13,389 bases of DNA from DASTBU01 sp035711845. Lineage in GTDB: Bacteria > Acidobacteriota > Vicinamibacteria > Vicinamibacterales > 2-12-FULL-66-21. The stretch lies in contig DASTBU010000004.1 of the NCBI GenBank assembly GCA_035711845.1, forward strand, positions 1 to 13,389, given 5' to 3'. The notes under the pieces are model-generated. The model did no database searches and had not been told where the DNA came from. It saw nothing but the letters and a program-made list of their open reading frames with translations. Below, piece after piece: positions 1 through 6,055 of this stretch (positions are counted from its first letter, which is position 1; every line of letters starts with the position of its first letter). Both the position numbers and the translations under genes were made by a program.

Positions 1-772
1 GTTCGGCGAGCTCGGCAGGATTGGCGATCGTTGCCGACGAGCTGATGAACTGCGGATTCGATCCGTAGTGCCGGCAGATGCGCTGCAGGCGCCGCAGCAC
101 GTTGGTGAGATGGCTGCCGAACACGCCGCGATAGGCGTGCAGTTCGTCGATGATGATGAACTCGAGATTCTCGAACAGCTTCGCCCATCGCGGATGGTGC
201 GGCAGGATGCCCGAGTGCAGCATGTCGGGATTGCTGAGGACGACATGCGCCTTCCCACGAATCGCGCGCCTCGCATCCGACGGCGTGTCCCCGTCGTAGG
301 TGAAGACACCGATGTCGAGATCGGTGCCCTCGGTGACCAGCTCGGACAGCGCGTGGAGCTCGGCGAGCTGGTCCTGCGCGAGCGCTTTGGTCGGGAACAG
401 ATAGAGCGCGCGGGTCGACGGGTCCTTCAGGATGGCGTCGAGCACCGGCGCGTTGTAACAGAGCGTCTTGCCCGAGGCCGTCGGCGTGGTCGTCACGACG
501 TTGCGGCCGGCGAGGATGTGCGCGAAGGCCTCGGCCTGGTGCGTGTAGAGGTGCTCGATCCTGCGCGAGGCCAGCGATGCGCAGAGCCGCGGGTCGGTCC
601 CTTCCGGGTATGGCGCGAAGGACGCGGCCACGGCAGGCATCCGCTGGATGGCCGTCACGATCGGATCGGCATCGCGGCCAAGCGGCGCCTTGGAGACCGT
701 CAGGCGGCTCAGGACCTCCTGCAGCGAGCGGTCCTTGTCGCCGGCAACCACCGGCAGGGTATGTGTGGCCAT
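1..772 (-). CDS. DEAD/DEAH-box helicase, YprA/MrfA (Hrq1-like) family, N-terminal part (cut by the window edge)
   Basis: The reverse strand reads 257 codons from ATG at 772 and runs off the left edge, so only the N-terminal third is present. It holds the first RecA-like domain of a superfamily 2 helicase: a YTHQ Q-motif near residues 76-79, the Walker A element TPTASGKT (96-103), FPTKAL motif Ia (126-131), a DELH Walker B box (209-212) and SAT motif III (246-248). The stretch around NPDMLHSGILPHH and YRGVFGSH is characteristic of the family whose full-length members (about 750-850 residues) end in a DUF1998 zinc-binding domain. Bacillus MrfA/YprA acts in repair of mitomycin-type DNA damage. 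An in-frame TGA 15 nt upstream of the ATG supports this start, although no clear Shine-Dalgarno precedes it. The C-terminal domain cannot be checked here. Confidence 0.93.
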   Translation of the reverse strand, partial: MATHTLPVVAGDKDRSLQEVLSRLTVSKAPLGRDADPIVTAIQRMPAVAASFAPYPEGTDPRLCASLASRRIEHLYTHQAEAFAHILAGRNVVTTTPTASGKTLCYNAPVLDAILKDPSTRALYLFPTKALAQDQLAELHALSELVTEGTDLDIGVFTYDGDTPSDARRAIRGKAHVVLSNPDMLHSGILPHHPRWAKLFENLEFIIIDELHAYRGVFGSHLTNVLRRLQRICRHYGSNPQFISSSATIANPAELAE

Positions 773-848
773 TGGGAAACCGTTGAGTCAGTGGGAATTT
801 GCGGGAGCGATGGTAGCAGTATGGCGGAGGGCGATCAAGGGGCGAAAC

Positions 849-1040
849 GGTCCCTGGTCCATGGGTCCCTAGTCCCTGGGTCCCTGGGTCCCTGGTCCCT
901 GGTCCGCGTCCCGGTCCCTCGTCCCGAGTCCCCGAGTCCCGAGACCCGAGCCCCGAGTCCCGAGCCCCGAGCCCCGAGTCCCGAGCCCCGAGCCCCGAGC
1001 CCCGAGTCCCGAGGTCCCGAGCCCCGAGGCCCGAGCCCCG
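849..1040. repeat. Heptamer direct-repeat array (GGTCCCT-type then NCCCGAG-type)
   Basis: About 27 consecutive units of 7 bp, with five of 8 bp, fill most of the gap between the helicase start and the symporter stop. Units from 849 to about 907 follow GGTCCCT or GGGTCCCT. After two transitional units the word becomes NCCCGAG, from 922 to 1040, with N mostly C or T. There is no spacer between units, so it is not CRISPR. No gene is supported in 773-1068. An open frame crosses the array on the plus strand and would encode a Pro-Ser-Glu-Arg low-complexity tract, which I regard as spurious. Confidence 0.9.
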
Positions 1041-1048
1041 TTTACACG

Positions 1049-1073
1049 GGCTACGGACTGGCTACGGACTACG
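1049..1073. repeat. Short direct repeat GGCTACGGACT x2 overlapping the symporter stop codon
   Basis: The 11-bp word GGCTACGGACT occurs at 1049-1059 and 1060-1070 and is followed by ACG. It can also be read as two TACGGAC heptamers separated by TGGC, with a third partial copy at 1070-1073. The stop codon of the minus-strand symporter gene (plus-strand cta, 1069-1071) lies inside it, so the repeat touches the coding end. Confidence 0.7.
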
Positions 1074-2397
1074 ATTTCCCGTCTCGAAGGCGGCTGTGCG
1101 CGGCTTTAGCGACGATTCCGCTCAGGCCGAGGACGCCGATCAGGTTCGGGAAGATTTGCGTCGCGTTCATCAAATCTCCCCAGGCCCACACGAGCGTGAC
1201 CTTCGAGATCGCGCCGAGAGGAATGAGGAGGCAGTAGGCCCAGCGATACGGCATCACGATCCCGCGCCCGATCCAGTACTCGAGGAACTGCTCCCCGTAG
1301 TAGGCCCATCCGATGAGCGTCGTATATCCGAATAGGAACACGCAGAACGCCACGACGTAGCCGCCGAAGCCGGGCATCGCGGCGTTGAAGGCCGTCGCCA
1401 CGGCGGCGGTGCTGGTCTGGCCGGACGTCCAGGCACCGGTCAGCAGGATCGTCAGCGCGGTCAGCGTGCACGTGCCGAAGGACACGATGAACGTCTCCAT
1501 CACGGCATGCAGGCCTTGCTGCACGGGCCGGTCACTTCTGGCGGTGCCGTAGGCGACTGCGGCCGTGCCGTAGCCCGCTTCGTTCGCGTAGAGCCCTCTC
1601 GCGAGGCCGTAGCGGATGGCCGTGAACATGCCGAAGCCGAGCGCGGAGTGCGTCGTGAACGCCTCGCGGAACACCATCCCGAGCACTTCCGGAATGCGTG
1701 ACGCGAAGGACCCAATCACCACCAGCGCACCCACGAGATACAGGCCGACCTTGAGCGGCGTCAGCTTCTCGGCGGCTCTCCCGATCGACTTGATTCCGCC
1801 GATGATGACGAGCCACGTGAGCACCGCAATCGTCAGACCGCTGATCCAGAATGGAATTCCCATCTCGGAATTCATCACGAGCGCAATCGAATTCGTCTGC
1901 GTGAACGGCGTCGTCGTCAGCGCAGCCACGCCGGCAACCACGGCGTATGTCATGGCCAGCGCCGGCGATTTCAAGCCGTCGCGGAGGTAATACATCGGCC
2001 CCGATCGCACGGCGTCGGGCTCGCGCGCCTCCCGGAACGTGAGGCCCAGCACGGCCTCGGAGAACTTGATCGCCGTGGCGAACAAGCCGTAACACCAGAT
2101 CCAGAACAGGACGCCGGGTCCGCCGGACACGACGCCTGCGGCGACACCCGCGATGTTGCCGGTGCCAATCGTGGCGCCGAGCGCGGTCATGAACGCCTGG
2201 AACGGGGTCAACGCGCCGCCGGCGCCGCCGGCTGGACGGGCGAGGAACACGCGCAGCGCATCGCCAAAGCGCCGGAACTGGACGGCGCCGAGGCGGATCG
2301 TCAGAAAGATCCCCGCTCCGAACAACACGACGACGAGGACGGGAACGAACAGAAAATCAGCGGTGGACTGGATGAGGTCCGCAAGGCTCTGCAGCAC
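1069..2397 (-). CDS. Sodium:alanine/glycine symporter, AGCS family
   Basis: A 442-residue polytopic membrane protein, close to the usual 440-490 residues of amino acid carrier proteins (AGCS, TC 2.A.25), which import alanine or glycine with sodium. Family marks are the N-terminal hydrophobic segment followed by an IRLGAVQFRRF block (34-44), the conserved FQAFMTALGATIGTGNIAG stretch (66-84), GPMYYLRDG (133-141), and the ANEAGYGTAAVAYG block followed by QGL in the second half. The start is GTG at 2397, chosen because GAGGAG lies six nt upstream. That Shine-Dalgarno overlaps the stop codon of the preceding SDR gene, which suggests translational coupling. The stop lies inside a small direct repeat. 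Family assignment is firm; the substrate is inferred. Confidence 0.95.
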   Translation of the reverse strand: MLQSLADLIQSTADFLFVPVLVVVLFGAGIFLTIRLGAVQFRRFGDALRVFLARPAGGAGGALTPFQAFMTALGATIGTGNIAGVAAGVVSGGPGVLFWIWCYGLFATAIKFSEAVLGLTFREAREPDAVRSGPMYYLRDGLKSPALAMTYAVVAGVAALTTTPFTQTNSIALVMNSEMGIPFWISGLTIAVLTWLVIIGGIKSIGRAAEKLTPLKVGLYLVGALVVIGSFASRIPEVLGMVFREAFTTHSALGFGMFTAIRYGLARGLYANEAGYGTAAVAYGTARSDRPVQQGLHAVMETFIVSFGTCTLTALTILLTGAWTSGQTSTAAVATAFNAAMPGFGGYVVAFCVFLFGYTTLIGWAYYGEQFLEYWIGRGIVMPYRWAYCLLIPLGAISKVTLVWAWGDLMNATQIFPNLIGVLGLSGIVAKAAHSRLRDGKS

Positions 2398-2402
2398 CGG
2401 AT

Positions 2403-2408
2403 CTCCTC
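2403..2408 (-). promoter_or_regulatory. Shine-Dalgarno GAGGAG of the symporter gene, overlapping the SDR stop
   Basis: The reverse strand reads GAGGAG six nt before the GTG at 2397. It shares two bases with the TGA (2407-2409) that ends the SDR gene, so a ribosome terminating there sits on the next initiation site. This decides the GTG start and argues for co-translation of the two genes. Confidence 0.8.
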
Positions 2409-3186
2409 AGATGTTGGAGCGTGATTGACAGCCGTCGACAACGATCGACGCGCCGCTGATCCAGCTGGCGCTGGACGAGGCGAGAAATGCCACGACGCTC
2501 CCGACCTCCTCCGGCCGTCCGAAGCGCCCGAAGGGAAGCTCGCGGCGGACGAACTCGGCGATGCCCTCCGGATCGGCGCGCTGGCGCGCGTGCCAGGAGC
2601 CGCCGGGAAAGAGAATCGATCCGGGTGCGATGCTGTTGACGCGAATGTTCATCGGCGCGAGCTGCTGCGCGAGCGCCTTGGCCAGGCTGATCTCGGCCGC
2701 CTTGACGGCGTTGTACGTCATTCGGCCGCCCGCCTCGCGGCCGTAGATCGAAGCAATCATCAGAATCACGCCGCCGCCACGCTCGCGCATGTGCGGAACC
2801 ACGAGCCGGGACGTCCGGACCGCGGGAAACAACGTTTCGTCGAACGCAGCCTGCCATTCCGCATCCGTCGTCTGGAGCAGATCCGAGCCCGCCGCACGGC
2901 CGACGTTGTTGACGAGAATGTCGATTCCGCCGAACGACTCGAACGTGCGCGAGACGACGAGTTCGGCCCCCACGGGTGTCGACACGTCGGCCTGAACGGC
3001 GGTCACCATGTTGGGGATTTTCGCCACGGCCCCGATGTCGGCGGCCGCCTCCGCGAGGCGCTCGGCTCCCCTCGCGCAAATGCAGACACGGCAGCCCTCT
3101 GCCACGAGCGCACGCGCGCTCGCGAGGCCGAGCCCGCGGCTCGACCCGGTCACGATGGCGACCTTGCCGGTGAGGTTCAACTCCAC
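2407..3186 (-). CDS. Short-chain dehydrogenase/reductase (classical SDR)
   Basis: 259 residues, the usual length of classical SDRs, which are NAD(P)-dependent oxidoreductases with a Rossmann fold. Visible motifs are the TGSSRGLG cofactor loop (13-20), DVS (67-69), NNVG (93-96, in place of NNAG), catalytic Ser146, the YxxxK pair Tyr158 and Lys162, and NSIAPG (184-189). Aligning the helix ending in VVPHM places Thr118 where most classical SDRs have the fourth catalytic residue, Asn. Arg17 in the glycine loop is compatible with NADPH, but this is only a hint. The start is GTG at 3186, with AGGA about ten nt upstream. The gene follows the DUF547 gene by 39 bp and abuts the symporter gene, so the three are probably one operon. 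The substrate is unknown. Confidence 0.93.
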   Translation of the reverse strand: MELNLTGKVAIVTGSSRGLGLASARALVAEGCRVCICARGAERLAEAAADIGAVAKIPNMVTAVQADVSTPVGAELVVSRTFESFGGIDILVNNVGRAAGSDLLQTTDAEWQAAFDETLFPAVRTSRLVVPHMRERGGGVILMIASIYGREAGGRMTYNAVKAAEISLAKALAQQLAPMNIRVNSIAPGSILFPGGSWHARQRADPEGIAEFVRRELPFGRFGRPEEVGSVVAFLASSSASWISGASIVVDGCQSRSNI

Positions 3187-3225
3187 GTTGTCAGCGTCCT
3201 GTTTGGTGTGACGTCGATCGGATGC

Positions 3226-4074
3226 TCACTTCGGCGGCCCGCCCGTCAGATCGTTCAGGCGCCAGTCGAATGGCCGGTACAGCACCCTGAACTGATTCTG
3301 CTGCACGAATTCGCGCTCGAGCGGGAACAAGTGCGGCGTGATGAAGGCGACGAGCGCGCGCTCGATCGGAGAGCGCTGCGCCATGGGGCCGGTCGCGCCG
3401 GGATCGTAGGCGGCAATGAAATGCTCGGAGTTCCAGCTGACGATCGCCGTCACCGACATCGTGGCATCGGCGCGATCGATCGTCATCATCTGCTCGTCCC
3501 TGATGAACTCGGCCTGCACGGCTTCGAGCTGTGCCTCGAGACGCGCAGCCGTGTACGCCTCGCTGCGCAGGCGGCCGCTGCCAACCGCGCCGCGGCCGAG
3601 GGCAAGGAACAGCCGCGGTTCCTTGAACTCGGGCAGAATCGTCTTCTCGATCTCGTCGAGCGTGACGTTCCTGCCAGCCGCGCGGTGCGTCGCCTTGTCG
3701 AACGCACCGGGAATCTGGCGGATACTCGATGCGGGATAGTCGGCACTGCGGCCGCGAATCGGATATTGGTTGATGACGGTCTGCAGGACGAACGTGTTGT
3801 ACGCGTTCACCCAGAACGCCATCCTCTGTTCGCGCGACCACGCATCGTAGGTGGCCGCGGGAACATCCAGCGACGCCGCATAGCGGTCGAGCCGTCCGCG
3901 CTGGCTCTGGAGGGCCCGGTAGTATACGAGCCCGTCGCGGACATTGACGTCGAGGATCTCGTCGAGCGGCGCGTGGAACGGATCCGATCCAGGCGCCGCG
4001 GGGGGCCGCGGCTGGGCCTGCAGCGCACACGTGCAGAGGAAAGAGACGACGACAGCCAGGGTCAGGGGACGCAT
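3226..4074 (-). CDS. DUF547 domain-containing exported protein
   Basis: 282 residues with an N-terminal signal peptide (about 1-20, ending ALQA). The body matches the DUF547 family, whose function is not established: the AFWVNAYNTFVLQ block (86-98), TLDEIEKTIL (138-147), and a C-terminal FDWRLND element (269-275). In typical members a CGA.SCP segment follows the IEk...L helix. Here the equivalent stretch is RGAVGSGRL (161-169) and both cysteines are missing. Start ATG at 4074 has AGGA upstream at suitable spacing and gives a good signal peptide. It is followed after 39 bp by the SDR gene on the same strand. It probably acts in the periplasm or at the envelope. I cannot name a reaction. Confidence 0.87.
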   Translation of the reverse strand: MRPLTLAVVVSFLCTCALQAQPRPPAAPGSDPFHAPLDEILDVNVRDGLVYYRALQSQRGRLDRYAASLDVPAATYDAWSREQRMAFWVNAYNTFVLQTVINQYPIRGRSADYPASSIRQIPGAFDKATHRAAGRNVTLDEIEKTILPEFKEPRLFLALGRGAVGSGRLRSEAYTAARLEAQLEAVQAEFIRDEQMMTIDRADATMSVTAIVSWNSEHFIAAYDPGATGPMAQRSPIERALVAFITPHLFPLEREFVQQNQFRVLYRPFDWRLNDLTGGPPK

Positions 4075-4097
4075 CGCATGATCCTGTCACAGTTCAA

Positions 4098-4156
4098 CGG
4101 CGGCGTGGATCCGCCGTCGCGCGGCGTGCACGGGCTCCGAGCCGCGGCAAAGCCGC
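4098..4156. other. Two short hairpins in the 4075-4207 gap
   Basis: CGGCGG (4098-4103) pairs with CCGCCG (4111-4116) around a 7-nt loop, and a further A-T pair (4097/4117) extends the stem to 7 bp. A second hairpin, GCGGC-AAA-GCCGC, lies at 4144-4156. Both are in the 133-bp gap between the hydrolase stop and the DUF547 start, on transcripts running leftward. Neither is followed by a T-run in either direction, so they are not standard intrinsic terminators. They could attenuate or separate transcription between the two genes. Confidence 0.5.
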
Positions 4157-4207
4157 CTGGGCGAAACGGAGACAGTTCGAACCTGCCACCGCCTGTCGAG
4201 GCCTGCA

Positions 4208-5014
4208 TCAGAGATTGGACGCAAGGAAGTTGCTCAGCGCGATCGAGAATTCGTCCGGCGTTTCGAGACACGAGAGATGGCCGGCGGTGTCGAGCACCAC
4301 GAGTTGGGAGCGCTCGATCGACTGATGGAGCAATTCACTGTCGGCGACCGGCGTCAGAACGTCTTCCTCGCCCACGATCACCAGCGTCGGCACTGAGATG
4401 CGGGCCAGGTCAGGCGTCGAATCCGGCCGCGTCATCATCGCGTGGAGGGCGCCGTCGATGCCTGCCGCGCTGTTGGCCAGAATCAGCCGCCGAACCTCGG
4501 CGGTCACGCCCGGACGGTCCCGGTGGGTAGTGTCGCCCAGCAGTTTCGGGATCATCCTATCGGCGACGGCCGCCGGCCCGCCCCTGCGCACGAGGTCGGA
4601 CATCGCCCGCCGCGCCTGGCGCCCTTCCGGCGTATCCGCCTGCGCGCGGGCATCGGCGAGGATCATGCCGCTGAACCGCTCCGGCGCGCGGCGGAAGAGG
4701 GCGAAGACGATGTAGGCCCCCATGGAGAGGCCGCCGATTACCGCTCGTTCGATCTCGAGCGCGTTGAGGAGCGCCTCTACGTCCGCCGCCAGGTCGTCCA
4801 TGGTGGGCTGGGCCGCCGGGCCGGGGGTCTCTCCGCCAAAGCCCCGCACGTCCGGGGTGATGAAGCGGAAGCCGTCCGGAACGCTCTCGAGCTGGAGGCG
4901 CCACATGTCAGCGCTGAGGGGGAACGCATGGACCAGGACGACCGGCCATCCCGCGCCGGCCTCGAGATAGCGAATCCGGCGGGCCGGGGTCTCGACGTGG
5001 TGCTCACGAATCAT
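4208..5014 (-). CDS. Alpha/beta-hydrolase fold protein
   Basis: 268 residues, the typical length of a stand-alone alpha/beta hydrolase without a signal peptide, so probably cytoplasmic. The expected parts are in order: an oxyanion-hole HAFP motif (29-32), DVRGFG (55-60), the nucleophile elbow GLSMGA with Ser97 (95-100), a catalytic acid candidate Asp218 in VGEEDVLTP, and His246 in TAGHLS. The catalytic triad therefore looks intact. This superfamily covers esterases, lactonases such as 3-oxoadipate enol-lactonase, and haloperoxidase-like enzymes; the sequence alone does not select one. Start ATG at 5014 is the first reasonable start, though no strong Shine-Dalgarno is visible. It is divergent from the LolA-like gene, sharing a 198-bp intergenic region, and upstream of the DUF547 cluster. 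Confidence 0.92.
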   Translation of the reverse strand: MIREHHVETPARRIRYLEAGAGWPVVLVHAFPLSADMWRLQLESVPDGFRFITPDVRGFGGETPGPAAQPTMDDLAADVEALLNALEIERAVIGGLSMGAYIVFALFRRAPERFSGMILADARAQADTPEGRQARRAMSDLVRRGGPAAVADRMIPKLLGDTTHRDRPGVTAEVRRLILANSAAGIDGALHAMMTRPDSTPDLARISVPTLVIVGEEDVLTPVADSELLHQSIERSQLVVLDTAGHLSCLETPDEFSIALSNFLASNL

Positions 5015-5114
5015 GGTCGCGGATCATATCGCGCTTCTCCGTTCGTCCAGTGCTCTCGCATAAAACGCGTCGGCTTGGTAATATCTGCGCGCTCGAGATA
5101 GCAGAATGTGCGGA

Positions 5115-5196
5115 GGGGACAGGCTCCTTAAGGTGCCTGTCCCCCTAAGGTGCCTGTCCCTTTAAGGTGCCAGTCCCCTTAAGGGGACTGTCCCCC
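5115..5196. repeat. REP-like palindromic array with a 17-bp period
   Basis: Four consecutive 17-bp units begin at 5129, 5146, 5163 and 5180; the first three read TAAGGTGCC followed by TGTCCC or AGTCCC, and the fourth is TAAGGGGACTGTCCCCC. A preceding inverted copy makes 5115-5144 a near-perfect 30-bp palindrome: GGGGACAGGC (5115-5124) pairs with GCCTGTCCCC (5135-5144) around CCTTAAGG, with one T/T mismatch (5125/5134). A second exact 20-bp palindrome lies at 5171-5190, CAGTCCCCTT followed by its complement. The array sits in the divergent gap between the hydrolase and the LolA-like gene and ends 16 nt before the latter's ATG. It resembles REP/BIME-type elements. Confidence 0.9.
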
Positions 5197-5203
5197 TTTC
5201 CCC

Positions 5204-5207
5204 GAGG
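5204..5207 (+). promoter_or_regulatory. Shine-Dalgarno GAGG of the LolA-like gene
   Basis: GAGG lies five nt before the ATG at 5213 and just after the palindromic array, supporting this start over later in-frame starts. Confidence 0.6.
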
Positions 5208-5212
5208 TCTTC

Positions 5213-5962
5213 ATGCGTCCTGGATTCCTGACCGCGGCGCTTCTTTGGGCCCCCGTATTGGTCACGGCGCAGACCGTCGACGAGGTTGTCGCCCGTCACA
5301 TCACGGCGCGCGGCGGCATGGACGCGATCACGGCCATCCAGAGTCTGAAGATCACACGGACGATCGCCACTGGAATCGGCAGCAACGTGCAGGTGACCGT
5401 GTACAAGAAGCGCCCGAACCTCTTTCGCGCCGAGCAGAGGCTCGCCACGCCCGCCGCTCCCCTGACGGCACGCGGGGTGAACGCGGATGCGGCGTGGGAC
5501 ATGGCGCCCGGCGGAAAGATCACCCTCCGTCCCGACGCGGCGGCGGCCGAGGCGCGCGACCTCGACGGCGACTTCGACGGCCTGCTGATCAACTGGAAGG
5601 CGAAGGGACACGCGGTCTCGTTCGATGGCAGGGAATCGATGCCCGGGGGCGACGCGCTCAAACTGCGCGTGAAGACGAAAGGCGGCGTGGAGCGGATCAT
5701 CTACCTGGACGCGGCCACGTACCTGGATCGACGGCACACGGGAACTCTGACGCTGCCGAGCGGACGCCGCGACGTGGTGATCGATTTCTCGAACTGGCAG
5801 GACGTCAACGGCGTGAAGTTCCCCTTCGACATCAACGAAGACCGCAAAGGCGGCAACGCGCCAGAGCAGTCGCTGGTTGTCTACACCGAGAAGATCGAGG
5901 CGAACGTCGCGATAGACGACGCGCTGTTCGCGACCCCGAAGAGCGGAGGCGAGGGAGATTAG
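5213..5962 (+). CDS. LolA-like exported protein (outer-membrane lipoprotein-sorting-type fold)
   Basis: 249 residues with a short signal peptide (about 1-19, ending VTA before Gln20). The mature part is beta-rich and resembles the LolA/LolB-like superfamily proteins common in Acidobacteriota. It has an N-terminal helix (VDEVVARHITARGG), a segment about the substrate strand (VTVYKKRPNLFRAE, 61-74), the GGVERIIYLDAATYL element typical of these folds, and a late DVNGVKFPFDI motif. LolA itself carries lipoproteins across the periplasm. These longer single-gene relatives are often annotated as sorting proteins without proof, so a general lipid or lipoprotein-binding role is only inferred. It is a lone plus-strand gene, convergent with the VanZ-like gene, with a GAGG ribosome site. 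Confidence 0.75.
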   Translation: MRPGFLTAALLWAPVLVTAQTVDEVVARHITARGGMDAITAIQSLKITRTIATGIGSNVQVTVYKKRPNLFRAEQRLATPAAPLTARGVNADAAWDMAPGGKITLRPDAAAAEARDLDGDFDGLLINWKAKGHAVSFDGRESMPGGDALKLRVKTKGGVERIIYLDAATYLDRRHTGTLTLPSGRRDVVIDFSNWQDVNGVKFPFDINEDRKGGNAPEQSLVVYTEKIEANVAIDDALFATPKSGGEGD

Positions 5963-5964
5963 TC

Positions 5965-6055
5965 ACGTGCAACGTGCGACGTGCGGTGTGCGACGTGCTG
6001 CTTGCCACGTACGACGTGCGACGTGCTGCTTGCCACGTGCGACGGGCTACGTGCG
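5965..6055. repeat. Heptamer array, word ACGTGCG (13 units)
   Basis: Thirteen consecutive 7-bp units run from two bases after the LolA-like stop into the end of the VanZ-like gene. Seven read ACGTGC plus one base; the others are variants such as GTGTGCG, GCTTGCC, ACGTACG and ACGGGCT. A larger period of 28 bp (four units) is visible: one 23-bp stretch is identical at 5988-6010 and 6016-6038. The VanZ-like stop codon (plus-strand cta, 6047-6049) lies inside the array. There are no unique spacers, so it is not CRISPR. Confidence 0.9.

Noticed and set aside
849..1040. CRISPR array
   Set aside because: Repeats are 7-8 bp with no spacers, and no cas genes are present.
68..1237. Plus-strand open frame of 389 codons covering the helicase region and the heptamer array
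   Set aside because: It is antisense to the helicase reading frame, which has all SF2 motifs, and its C-terminal half is low-complexity translation of a 7-bp repeat.
4170..4195. tRNA-like GTTCGAACCTGCC segment
   Set aside because: It resembles a T-arm core, but I could not find an acceptor stem or anticodon arm around it on either strand.
2425..4530. Plus-strand open frame of 701 codons
   Set aside because: It is antisense to the SDR, DUF547 and part of the hydrolase genes, is Arg/Ala-rich, and shows no domain or signal.
5015..5050. TATGAT on the minus strand 14 nt before the hydrolase start as a -10 box
   Set aside because: Its best -35 partner gives a spacer of only 15-16 nt and poor matches, and the leader would be very short.
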